Assembly (NCBI RefSeq): GCF_963924675.1
Contig: NC_089234.1
Location: 56,291,682 to 56,355,681, forward strand
DNA: 64,000 bases
DNA from: Phocoena phocoena
Taxonomy: Eukaryota > Chordata > Mammalia > Artiodactyla > Phocoenidae
Direction: 5' to 3'
Of this stretch, positions 48,630-58,529 are shown piece after piece (positions within the stretch are counted from its first letter, which is position 1; every line of letters begins with the position of its first letter). The notes under the pieces were generated by a model that ran no database searches, was not told where the DNA came from, and was given only the letters and a program-made list of their open reading frames with translations. Made by a program: the position numbers and the translations under genes.

Positions 48630-49035
48630 TGCTGAAGTTCAGTGTGCATAATAATACCCAATCGAGGGGCCTATTAAAATACACATTTCTGGGCCCTCTT
48701 CCAAGAGATTCTGATTCAATAGATCTGGGATGGAGGCTAAGCACTCATAGTTCTGACAAGCTTCCAGGTGGTATTAATGTCATTTGTCCACGCTTTTTTT
48801 TTTTTTTTTTTTTTTCCGGTACGCCGGCCTCTCACTGTTGTGGCCTCTCCCGTTGCGGAGCACAGGCTCCGGACGCGCAGGCTCAGCGGCCATGGCTCAC
48901 GGGCCCAGCTGCTCCACGGCATGTGGGATCCTCCCGGACCGGGGCACGAACCCGTGTCCCCTGCATCGTCAGGCGGACTCTCAACCACTGCGCCACCAGG
49001 GAAGCCCCGGGCTGCGCTTTTGAGTAGCACTAATA
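48630..49035. mobile_element. MER5-like hAT element with nested CHR SINE
   Basis: AGTGTGCATAATAATACCCA, then CACATTTCTGGGCCCTC and GATTCTGATTCAATAGATCT, then after the SINE (48794-49007) the end CGCTTTTGAGTAGCACTA. Confidence 0.6.
48794..49007 (-). mobile_element. CHR-type SINE
   Basis: Poly-T, CCGGTACGCCGGCCTCTCAC through CCACCAGGGAAGCCC. The flanks share CGCTTTT on both sides (about 48791 and 49014). Confidence 0.92.
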
Positions 49036-51300
49036 TACAGCCCCTGGCCTACTGTAAACTTTCATTATATAATTGCTTTAAAGACCTCAACCCATTCCTT
49101 TCCCCACTTCAGCTGACCTCTTCTACTTGGCAAAACTAACAAAAATTACTGTAAAATACAAATGCTTTTAACTTACTTTCTTGCCCTCCTAAACTTATGT
49201 TGTTTTTACCCAACTCTAACCTTTCCCTTCATGTGTCAAAGGAAGAAGTAGTGACTTTGTTGCTAGTTTCTTGAAGTAGAAGGGACAATGTGAGGTTTAC
49301 AGACAAAGACCTGGGTCTAGTCTTTAGCTGACTTATTCTACGATCTGCCCTCAGCACCACAGGGAAATAAAAGCAGGAAAGGTTAGGGACTTTTTCCTGG
49401 CCAGACCGAGTCTAGAAAATGGGAATGTGCATTGCAAATGGAACAGTAGCAAGAGCAAGGATTCTGGGGCCAGGTGGATCTACAGTTCTATACAGGCTCC
49501 ATCACTGCCTACCTGCGTGGCCTTTGAAAAATCATCTAAACCTCTTCTCCTAAATGCTGTTTTACTGATTATTGTGGATACAAATCTTTGACCACAACTT
49601 TAGCAGCACAAGAAATATAACTTTATTTTTCTCCAATGTTTAAAGCCCCCACTTGGCTAGGGGACAAATACTCGATATCAGCCATTTCAAGGATTTCCCT
49701 TTTCTTTTCCCAAGGTTTTTTTCTTTGTTCTTGGGGACTCATATAGTTTTAAGGTTTGGGAGGATTTCTCATCCTGGATTAGTCAAGATCGAGCCACACT
49801 GACATCTGCTGAGATGCCCATTTCCATCCAATTTTTTGTTGTCGGTTCATGCAGGTTGCCCCTGAGTCAGGTCTCATGCGTGAACCCGAGGCCTCATCAG
49901 ACCCACCCCTATCTGAGCTAGTTTCATGCCCGTTGTGGGTATCCAGGAGCCAGTCTGCTTCTCCCTGGCTTTCTTTGGCTATCAGAAATTTGGTGGGGCT
50001 CTATAAGACCCTTCCCCACTTCCATGCTACTCTCATCTTGAATCCTTCTACTGTCCTTGCATCTTGTTGAGACACCAGCAACTCTGTGAGGCTGCCAGTA
50101 GCCAATCAGCCTGGGCACACCAGGGTGTCATTTCTACCCAGGCCTTCCTGCTCCCCAGGGCTCTAAATGGGAATCAGAGACACAACTCTCTTGGTTTTCA
50201 GATTCTCTCTATCTATTTATTTTTGAAAATTAAAGGCATAGCCTCTTTAAAACCGAAAGCCTTTTCCTCCTACTTCTGTAACATTTATTCTATGAATCAA
50301 TGAATGCCACAAGGGAAAAGGCTAGTGGGTACAAAGATATTGTAGGAAAAATGTCAATTAGTATTTCAAAACATCTCAGCCACATGTATAAAGTGGGATA
50401 TGATTATTTTTAGGCTTACTTTGAGGATTCAATGCCATAACACAGGTTAAGTACATAGCAGTGTCTGATTTAAAACAGAAGCTAGATAAATATTATTTCC
50501 CTTCCCTTAGTTCTTCCCACCTTTCTGACCATTTGTCTTTTCCTCAATGGCTTTTCTTCCCCTACACTTTCCCTGCCTTTTATTTAAAATCTAGTGGTTC
50601 CTTAATTGTTATGTATTCATCTCCCCAAACTTTCTACTTTTTGTAATTCTCCTGAACACCCACAGACACCTCACACTCATCCGGTCCAGAACTGCCCTTG
50701 ATGCTATTCCCCCAGATTGCTCCTTCGTCTTGGATTTCCTTTGTTAGTTATAGCACAGCATTCATGACTCTGCTTAAGAGAGAAACCTAAGCATCGATCT
50801 TGATATCTTCATTCTGCTCCAGCACCTCCCACATCTAATCACTTCTCAGTTAATGACTATTTCTCCATCCTGACCCCTCCTATCTATCCTCACAGCCACT
50901 GGCATAGCTAAGGTCCGCAACAATTCATATATCTTTTCCTCCTGACTGGTCCCCTTCCTACCTGCCTGCTTCTGGCCACCCTCTAGCCATCCACTGATAA
51001 TATTCTATGTCTAACACTTAGATGTGATTTTGTGATCCTCTCAGATCAACTATTTACACAGTGGTACTTCATCCCCTACAAGTGATGGTATTGAAAGGCC
51101 TTGGCTATCTACTCTCAATTTTCATGTCCATTTTTAATCCTCTCTGCTTTCCTTTCTCCTCTGTTCTTCACCCACATACCAAATCGGTGCTCAACACTGG
51201 TGTTCTAAAAATAAACTTGAGGGGACGACCAAGCGTGCTGTGACACAAGAACTTTAGTACTACTAAAAACTTAGAGGTTCGGAAATGTATATAATATATT
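49036..51300. other. Intergenic; MIR at 49450-49560, L2-like sequence near 50.7-51.1 kb
   Basis: GATTCTGGGGCCAGGTGGAT then GCCTACCTGCGTGGCCTTTG marks a plus MIR. C/T-rich sequence from about 50690 has L2-like wording. No gene found. Confidence 0.4.
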
Positions 51301-51606
51301 AATATATATTTATTGCAAGTATACAATATATATAAAATTGCTTTTAAAAAACCTCAATTATTTCCTTTTCTCACTTCAGCACACCTCTTCTACCTGGCAA
51401 CAGCAACACAAGTCACGATAAAATGCAAACTCTTTTAACTTTCTTATGTTACTTTCTTATATACATAAGAGTATATATTATATAATATATAGTCTATACA
51501 TAATATATGGCAGTGACTTCCTATGATAACATCACATTGATAATGGAAAAGAAAAAAGAAAAAGGGATAAAGGAAAAGCTGAGCAGCAGTACCCTGTCTA
51601 CACTGT

Positions 51607-51936
51607 TGACCTAAAACGAGTCGACTTCCAGATACTTCTCCAGCAAAGATGGGTTTATTCGAGATCAGCAGAGAATTGTAATTTAGAGTCTGCGACCGTG
51701 GCAAGCCATGTGCCAGTCCTTGCTTGGCAAGGAAAAGGGGAACGAACAGTTTTATAGAGGGGAGAAGGAAGTTGGGAGGGCTAGAGTAAGCCAAAGTGTC
51801 CATGGCTTTTCATTGGCTGAGTTCTTGCCAGGCATCTTCTTTCTTCCTGTTGGGCTCTGCTGTCCTCGCAGGGAGTGAGTGTGTGGTCTCTTGACTCTAT
51901 TTAATTGAGGTTTCTGTTTATTATTATTTTTGTACA
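51607..51936 (-). repeat. ERV 3' LTR
   Basis: 330 bp, plus-strand edges TGACCTAAAACGAGTCGACT and TTATTTTTGTACA. On the minus strand it keeps a CCAAT box (reverse of CATTGGCTGAG), TATAAAA at 51750-51757 and AATAAA at 51654-51659. Confidence 0.85.
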
Positions 51937-52290
51937 CTTCTCCCTTTCGATCAAGATCTTCCTCTAAAAACATCACTAATCAGGAGTCAGGTTTCCCAGT
52001 TTCTGTGGCTTTTTGTCCCTCAGTGCCAGCAGGGACCTTGCCTGAGTGTAGTGTTTCACATGGGAGGGAAAGCGTACAGACTGGAAACCTACTGAGGTAA
52101 CATTTGAGTAACGAGGAGGGGTAGGAGGGAGAACTTTTGAGCACTTTTTATCACAGACGTTGGAGATCTTGAAGTGTTATATATCATCATCAAAGATTTG
52201 GTGGCCAACTTCCAAGGGGCCTGGTCGGGATATCTTGGGAAAGCTGCCCCATCAGATGTCATGTGCTTCAATTCTGGGAAACCTGTACTT
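51937..52290 (-). other. ERV 3' internal remnant and polypurine tract
   Basis: About 350 bp between the integrase end and the 3' LTR. The minus strand has AAAGGGAGAAG directly before the LTR start TGTACAAAAAT, the polypurine tract. No env-like reading was found. Confidence 0.65.
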
Positions 52291-53950
52291 TCAGATCACC
52301 AGATGAAGTGCAGGCCAGTCAGGGTTTGGTGCTTTCTTTAAGTGTGTCATGTGAATCCAAGAGTATATTCCTTGGAGTTTGGTGGCATAAGGGTTGGTTA
52401 GCAGTACTTGATAGAGGCCTCTCCAGCGAGGTTGAGGCGAGTTCTTCTGGAGGTATCTTTTCCAATGGACAAAACCTCCAGGAGGTAAGGTGTGATGCTT
52501 AAGGTCTTTGTCTCTAGGGAGCGCACTGTGAAAAGATTGCTTTACCAAAGCATGCTTATTTATTTATTTTTAAAAGCATCGATTTTATTTATTTATTTAT
52601 TTTTGGTTGCGTTGGGTCTTCGTTGCTGTGCGCAGACTTTCTCTAGTTGCGGCGAGCGGGGGCTACTCTTTGTTGCGGTGTGTGGGCTTCTTGTTGCAGT
52701 GGCTTCTCTTGTTGCAGAGCACGGACTCTAGGTACATGGGCTTCAGTAGTTGTGGCTTGTGGGCTCTAGAGCGCAGGCTCAGTAGTTGTGGTGCACAGGC
52801 TTAGTGGCTCCACAGCATGTGGGATCTTCCCGGACCAGGGATCGAACCCACGTCCCCTGCACTGGCAGGCGGATTCTTAACCACTGCGCCACCAGGGAAG
52901 TCCCAAAGCATGGTTATTTTTAATAGAAGCAATTAGACCTTTATAATGTTGTAGGATCTCTCCTTCTATAAGTTGTGAGTCAAAAGAAGAAGGAGCCAAG
53001 TGTATTGGGCGTCCTACGACCATCTCAAAGGGTGAGATTTTATGAGCTCCAAAAGGGGTACATCTGAGATTTAGAAGGACCAATGGCAATGCTTTTGGCC
53101 AAGGTATTTGGAGGACTTCTACAATTTTTTACCAATAGTCTTAATAATGCCTTTAGTGCAGTAGGATAAACCAGAGGACTGAGGGCGGTAAGCACAGTAA
53201 AAGTGCTGTAAAACTGGCTAGATAGTACAGGCTTTTCCAAGTACCTGCCCAGTAAAATGGGTTCCTTGAACACTGTGAAGTTCAAGGGGACTTCCATAGG
53301 TAAAGATAACTTTTCCCCTAAGGACTTTATCCACAGAAGAGACAGTAGCCTGTCTGCAAGGGATGTCTTCAGTCTAGTGTGAAAACAGACTGTGACTAAA
53401 ACATATTTATATCCATGAGACAGAGGAAGTTGTATGAAATCCATTTGCCAGACCTCCAATGGTCCATTAGGCAGTTTAAAATATCTGGGAGCAGTACAAC
53501 AAGCTTCCCTGAGTTGTATTTTAGACAAGTGGGACAAGTGAGGAAGGTACCTTTAGTGGCCTTGTTAATGTTTCCCCACCAATACTGATTCATGAATGCT
53601 ATAATTTTGCCAGTAGACCAATGGTTTAACGCATGCACATTGCTGAGAAGTGGGAATTTTAGTCTCCAGTAGGACGGGGTTGTTCTTTGGTCCAAACCAG
53701 AGCTTTCTCTTTTTATCAAACCAGCAATTGTTGAATTTCCACTCTTGTTTTTCCTTTTCTGGGTCCAACTGTTTGGCTTCTCTAGCCAGTTTTCTAAAGC
53801 TATCATTTGAGGAAACATCCCTTTGGACCATGACAGAGGCTTGGCTGCTGTTAGCCCCTTTTATTTCCTTGAGGAAATATCACCAAGGTGATTTCCTTTA
53901 CCTCCCAGAGAGTCAAAGTTTAGAATGCTCTGGAATCTTAATAGCTAAAG
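52290..53950 (-). pseudogene. pol: ERV integrase remnant split by a SINE
   Basis: The segment 53831-53396 holds the zinc-binding part (HALNH and CPTC, the HHCC pattern). A catalytic-core piece containing WQMDFIQLPLSHGYKY (first acidic residue present) follows at about 53460-53400. The piece 53089-52920 is the later core (GAHKISPFEMVVGRP). A SINE occupies 52560-52902. The C-terminal domain continues below it at 52548-52291 (LPRDKDLKHHTL, then RWRGLYQVLLTNP). Frameshifts occur within the core as well. Confidence 0.85.
52560..52902 (-). mobile_element. Longer CHR-related SINE inside the integrase remnant
   Basis: A/T-rich tail (TTATTTATTTATTT), then GGTTGCGTTGGGTCTTCGTT through CGCCACCAGGGAAGTC. 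About 340 bp, longer than the other CHR copies, with the GTAGTTGTGG phrase repeated. The duplication CCAAAGCATG is at 52545 and 52903. Confidence 0.9.
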
Positions 53951-53959
53951 TGGCAGGTA

Positions 53960-55900
53960 AAGTATTGCATCCAACAATTCCTGAACATAAGGGTCACGTT
54001 AAACTTTATTTCTGCTGAAAGTAAGGAAGTCACGTTGCTTCTACAATATTCCAAAATCATAAGCTACTTCAAAAGCATATCTACTATCTGTATAAATATT
54101 GGCACTTTTGTCCTTGGCTACAAGCCCTTGTAAGAGTGTATAATTCAGCCTGTTGGGCAGAAGTAGCCATAGGTAAAGATGCTGCCTCAACAACGTCAAA
54201 AAGCAGTTGCAGTAGCACACCTGGCGCGATATTTGCCATTGTCACCTTTTAAATAGGAACCATCAGAGGAGCAGGAGAAGTCAGTTTACTCAGAGGAGCT
54301 TCCTGTAAATCAGCACAAGGAGTCAGGAGGTGATCAGTTAGCATTAAGCAGTCATGAGGAATTTTGTTAATGATGGACGGGAGAAAAGTAACTGGGTTAA
54401 GGTTACTACAACATAAAAGGATTATGTGAGCACTAGTTAACAAAAGGACTTCATAGGAAGTGAGGCGGCTGACTGAGAAATGTTGAGTGTGAGGAGAATT
54501 CAGGAGGGCTTCTACTACATGCGATACAAAAACAGTTAAAGGGGATCCCACCACAATTTCCTAGGTGGTATTAATCAAAAGGGCAATGGTCATAGTTGGT
54601 CTGTGGCAAGGGTGGTATCCTCGCGCCACAGGGGCCAGTTACTGGTGTGACACCCTGTGGGTTGATGGTGGTCCCTGTGTTTTGGGGTGAGTACCCCAAG
54701 AGCATTCTCTTCCCTTTCATATACAAAAGGAAAAAGAATCTCATAATTGGGATGCCCAAGGGCATGTGGGTTCATCAAACTCTCCTTTAAGGCCTTGAAA
54801 GCTATGTTGTCCAGTTTTCCCCATAAAACTGGGTCAGGGTTGTTATAGCTTAGTAAAATATAGTGAGGTTTGGCTGTTAAAGAGAGAAATTTGGAATCCA
54901 ATTTTGGCAATAACCATATAGCCCAAGAAAACTTGAAAGTTGGCACTGAGTTTTGGGTTTGGGGAAACTTAAGACATCATGAAGTCTATCTGGGTCTAGA
55001 TGTATCTCTAATTCTGATAGCAGATGCCCTAAATATCAAACCCAGGTTACAGAAAACTGAAAAAAAATGTTGGTGACCTTATGTCCCTTTAAGGTTAAAA
55101 GCTTTAGCAAGCGGATGCTCTTCCTGTGAGAAGGCTTGAGAAGGAGAGCAAAGAAGCAAATCATCCATATGTTGCAACAAAATAGAACCTCTAGGGAACT
55201 TTATATTATCCTGATCAGCCTTCAGGATTTGTGAGAAATACAAAGGACTCTCAGTGAAACCTTCAGGCATTACTGTCCCAGGTGATTTTTTTTTTTTCTC
55301 AAATGAAGGCAAAAGGTATTGGCTAGCTTCATCAACTGAAATATTAAAGAATATTATCTACAAACTGCATAGATCAGTTACAGTAAAGAATTTACATCCA
55401 ATGGGAATGCATGCTAGTGAGGCAGGAGTGTTAGAAACAACAGGGTGTCCAGGGATGACAATGTAGCTTAGTGCTCAGAGATCCTCAGCAAATCTCCACC
55501 CTTGGTCATAGGTTTTCTCACCAGTAAAATAGGGGTGTTACAGGGACTAGTGCAAGGGACAAGGAGGCCTAGAGACTTGTAATCTTCTATTATGGACTTT
55601 ATGCCTTGAAGACTTCTTTACTCATTGGGTATTGATTAATTCTGGGAAGAAGTTTTGAGGGATCTCTTTGAATCTTGACGGGAGGTGCACTGTGAATTTT
55701 GCCAATACAGTTGGAGATTTTGCCCATAAGGAAGGTGGTAGCTGATTCAGTAGGGACAGATGGTCACTGTTTTCAGAATCAGCTCTAGTACCATCAACGA
55801 TGGAACAAATAAAACATGTGAAAGGGTCATTTAATTCACCTAGTTGGCTGATTGGATGACTACTGCCAAATTTTAGAATTGCTTCCCCTTTTGAGAGAAA
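53960..55900 (-). pseudogene. pol: ERV reverse transcriptase and RNase H remnant
   Basis: The segment 55312-55079 reads EGFTESPLYFSQILKADQ and LLQHMDDLLLCSPS. The catalytic YxDD box is HMDD here, so the aromatic residue is lost. A connection-domain piece lies at 54946-54590 and an RNase H-like piece at 54554-54249. Frames change several times and there is an A/T run near 55288. Not functional. A further stretch from 55900 to 55320 is likely the start of reverse transcriptase but is too broken to read well. Confidence 0.75.
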
Positions 55901-55932
55901 GAAATTCTGGCATGATACTTCTCTAAGAAGTC

Positions 55933-56244
55933 TCAGCTTAATAAATGCATAGGGGCTGAGGAACTAAAGTGAAAAAACTGTGTATCTCTTAAAGGGTCTA
56001 AGAAAAATGGAATAGGCTCAGGGACAGGAACCTCTTGAGGTGCATTAGAGATCCTCACTATTTGAACTGTTTCTGAACTCCAAGGCAGGGGCTGCTTTAT
56101 AATAGTGGGGTTGAGCACCCGGTGTGTGGCTCTGGTGTCAGTAAGGACTGGAGTAGATTCATCCCCACTCTGGAGAAATGTCTCTCCAAGCTGATTGAGA
56201 GGGAAGATTGGGAAAAGTCCCTGTACTTCCTCAGAGCCCGTCAT
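55933..56244 (-). pseudogene. pro: ERV protease remnant
   Basis: A 103-codon open stretch overlapping the end of the nucleocapsid segment. It includes PVLTDTRATHRVLN, where the aspartic-protease active site should be; the glycine after the catalytic Asp-Thr is replaced by Arg. A protease of this sequence would be expected to be inactive. Assignment rests on position between gag and reverse transcriptase and on this motif. Confidence 0.7.
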
Positions 56245-57662
56245 TAGAATTGGGAGGGCGTTGGAAAGGCTGGTTAGAGGGTTGAAAGTGCCTAAGGCAC
56301 CTAGATTTGTAACAGTCCCAATGTCCTGGCTCTTTGCAATAATAACAGAAACTAGAAGGGTTTTGATTCTGTTTAGGAACCTTCCTCTGCTGGGGTTGAC
56401 GATTGAGAATTTTGATGGTCTTCCATTTTGGTGACTTATCTAGAGTGTGGGAGAGCTGGTTTGCCAGATTCACTGAATCTGGAGTGGACACAGTTTGCCA
56501 TTCCATCCTGGTCCGTTTGAATGGAAGAGAAAAGTCCCGGTTCAGCCCATTAATAAGCATAGAGTTAAAAGCTATGCAGGTAGAATCAACACCTGAAGGA
56601 AGACCAGAACTTTCTTAAAAATAACCTGCAGTTGATTGTAATCATCATGAACAGGTTCACAAGACGTTTGTGTGCAAGCCTGAATTTTGTTACGATCAAC
56701 AAGCTTTCGAAAGGCTCTAGGAACTGCTTGATGAAGTTGCCTAGTGATTGCCTGGGCCTGGTCATGGAAGTTAGCGAGCTCCCCGGTCGTAATTCTAGAG
56801 ATCTTCCAGGATTTTCCCAGTTAGTGTTTTTCATCCAATGCTGATCCTGGCCTCCACCAATAAGCATATGAACCAGGTAGCATAAGTCAGAGAGACTCGG
56901 CTGCTAAGTTTGAATGACTATTATTAAGTTCCTCAAAAAGTCGATGAAGTTATTCAGTTACTTTGGGGAAATCTTTGACTGTGGCTCCCAGTTCAGCTTC
57001 AGTCCAGGGAATATAAGAAATAAAGGGTTTAGCTTCTGGATCTCAGGAGGCTTATGTTTAAAGGGATAGGGTCTGACACGTTCAGAGGAGTAGGTAGTGG
57101 GAAGAATTTCCGAGAAAAGGGGAAGTTCTGGTGAGAAACTTAATACAGGGGAATTTAGGGTATAGAGGAGGCATCATAGGCAGGGAAGAGGAAGATGGCT
57201 CCAGCGGCAGAGCCTGGCCATGGAGCCAAGGGAGAGACATAAGATTGTGCTGGAGGGAGAACCTGAGGCAAAGAAGACAAGGAAAAGAGTCTGGGGTTTC
57301 AGGAAGCGTCTTATCTTTCTTTGTTGGTTTGCCTCAGTTAATCTTAAACTCTTATTCTTCAGAGAGGCAATTTCAGGCACCTGATAAAGTTTGGAAGCCT
57401 CAAACTATCAATCAAAATAGGCATACCACTCCGTTCCGGAAATGTTGAAGTTATTGCAATCCAGTTTGGTTTTAAGGAAATTAAGCTTGGGGATTTCAAA
57501 CGTTCCCCATAATGTCCATTGGTATTCTGAACTGCATTTGGTCAGGCTGGTCCATTTAGTTGGAAATGCACATGAGGAAAGACTGCAGTGTTTAAATGTA
57601 AAATCGGCCAGAGTCCCTGTAGGAGGGGTGCCCTCAAAATACTTAGATAACTGAAAGTCCAC
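56231..57662 (-). pseudogene. gag: ERV gag remnant (matrix, capsid, nucleocapsid)
   Basis: The order fits gag. A matrix-like segment is at 57662-57408, proline/serine linker material at about 57380-57174, a capsid-like piece at 56867-56586 (RQSLGNFIKQFLEPF), and a nucleocapsid piece at 56560-56231. The last carries a zinc-knuckle CYYCKEPGHWDC, in which the distance between His and the final Cys is shorter than in the usual CCHC pattern. Pieces are in different frames with stops between them, so no Gag protein can be made. Confidence 0.75.
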
Positions 57663-58171
57663 TTCTCAGAAATTTTTCTCCAGAGTAAAAGAACAATTTT
57701 CAAACAGCCTAAACAACTTACACCACAAACAGCTCAATTCAAACAGCTTGCAACTCAGCCTGCAAGCTAATACCAGCCAGTTCTAAGGAAATAGCTTGGT
57801 CCTGGAGAAGCCAGGTCAAAGACTTTTTCAGCCAGTTTCCAGAGAACAGCCTCTATTCCGAAGGAATGGGCTGATGGCTTCTCAGTCAGCTTCAGCTGAA
57901 ATAGTCTGACCTGAGAATCAGGCTGAAGTGCCAAATGAATACTTGCATACAGAACAAGACCTTAACCAGAAAGAGAAAACCTTAAAATAGATCCTAAAAA
58001 AAAAGTCTGGAGGGCTTCAAATGCAAAAAGGGAATGAGCTTGGATCCAGGAGAAAGACATACGTTTGAGCTCTAGGGTTGGCAGTGAGAGAAGCAGTGAG
58101 TACCAAAGGGCTCAGCTGTGGATATGGTACCTGTTTGCTCACCAGCCTGGAGCCTTTGGGGGTCTTCCCTG
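57663..58171 (-). other. ERV 5' leader
   Basis: Between the primer site and the first gag-like piece. No packaging motif can be asserted. Confidence 0.5.
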
Positions 58172-58189
58172 TTCTTGTATGGGCCACCA
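58172..58189 (-). promoter_or_regulatory. ERV primer binding site, tRNA-Ile-like
   Basis: On the minus strand TGGTGGCCCATAC and following bases match the 3' end of tRNA-Ile best among those I know, with some mismatches at the distal end. It sits six bases inside the 5' LTR. Confidence 0.6.
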
Positions 58190-58195
58190 AAATTT

Positions 58196-58524
58196 TGACC
58201 TAAAACAGACAGGCTGCCAGATACTTCTCCAACAAAGATGAGTATACTTAGGATCAGCAAATAATTACAGTTTGGAATCTGCACCCATGGTGAGCCACGT
58301 GCATGCAAGTCCTTGCAGGGCAAGGGCAAGAGAACTCTTTTATAGAGGGAAGGAGGAAGTTGGGAGGGCTGTAGTGAACAAAGAGTTCATGGCTTTTCAT
58401 TAATTGAGTCCCTGCCAGGAAAGAAGATGAGTCTTTCTTTATCCTGTTGGGCTCCCTCCCTCTCTGTTCTCCTGACTCTATTTAATCGAGGTTTCCATTA
58501 ATTTTTAAAAAAAATTTTTTTACA
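58196..58524 (-). repeat. ERV 5' LTR
   Basis: TGACCTAAAACAGACAGGCT at the inner edge, TATAAAA on the minus strand at about 58337-58345, and GAGGTTTCCATTAATTTTTA toward the outer edge. It aligns along its length with the 3' LTR. The AATAAA found in the other two LTRs is changed here. The outer end near TACA (58524) is uncertain. Confidence 0.8.
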
Positions 58525-58529
58525 ACATC

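Larger units (their letters stand above)
51607..58524 (-). mobile_element. Defective class I endogenous retrovirus (gag-pro-pol, no env)
   Basis: A proviral insertion read on the minus strand, about 6.9 kb. In viral order: 5' LTR (58524-58196), primer site (58189-58172), gag remnants, protease, reverse transcriptase, RNase H, integrase, polypurine tract (51947-51937), 3' LTR (51936-51607). All coding parts are broken by stops and frameshifts. After the integrase C-terminus only about 350 bp remain before the polypurine tract, so env is missing. The primer site and pol wording point to a HERV-I-like (tRNA-Ile) gamma-type lineage. No clean target-site duplication was found; the outer edge of the 5' LTR is blurred. 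Confidence 0.9.

Noticed and set aside
48629..49139. ORFs of 123-132 aa
   Set aside because: They run through the CHR SINE at 48794-49007 and its poly-T tail; not genes.
53040..53537. 165-aa ORF considered as a host gene
   Set aside because: It is part of the integrase remnant of the endogenous retrovirus.
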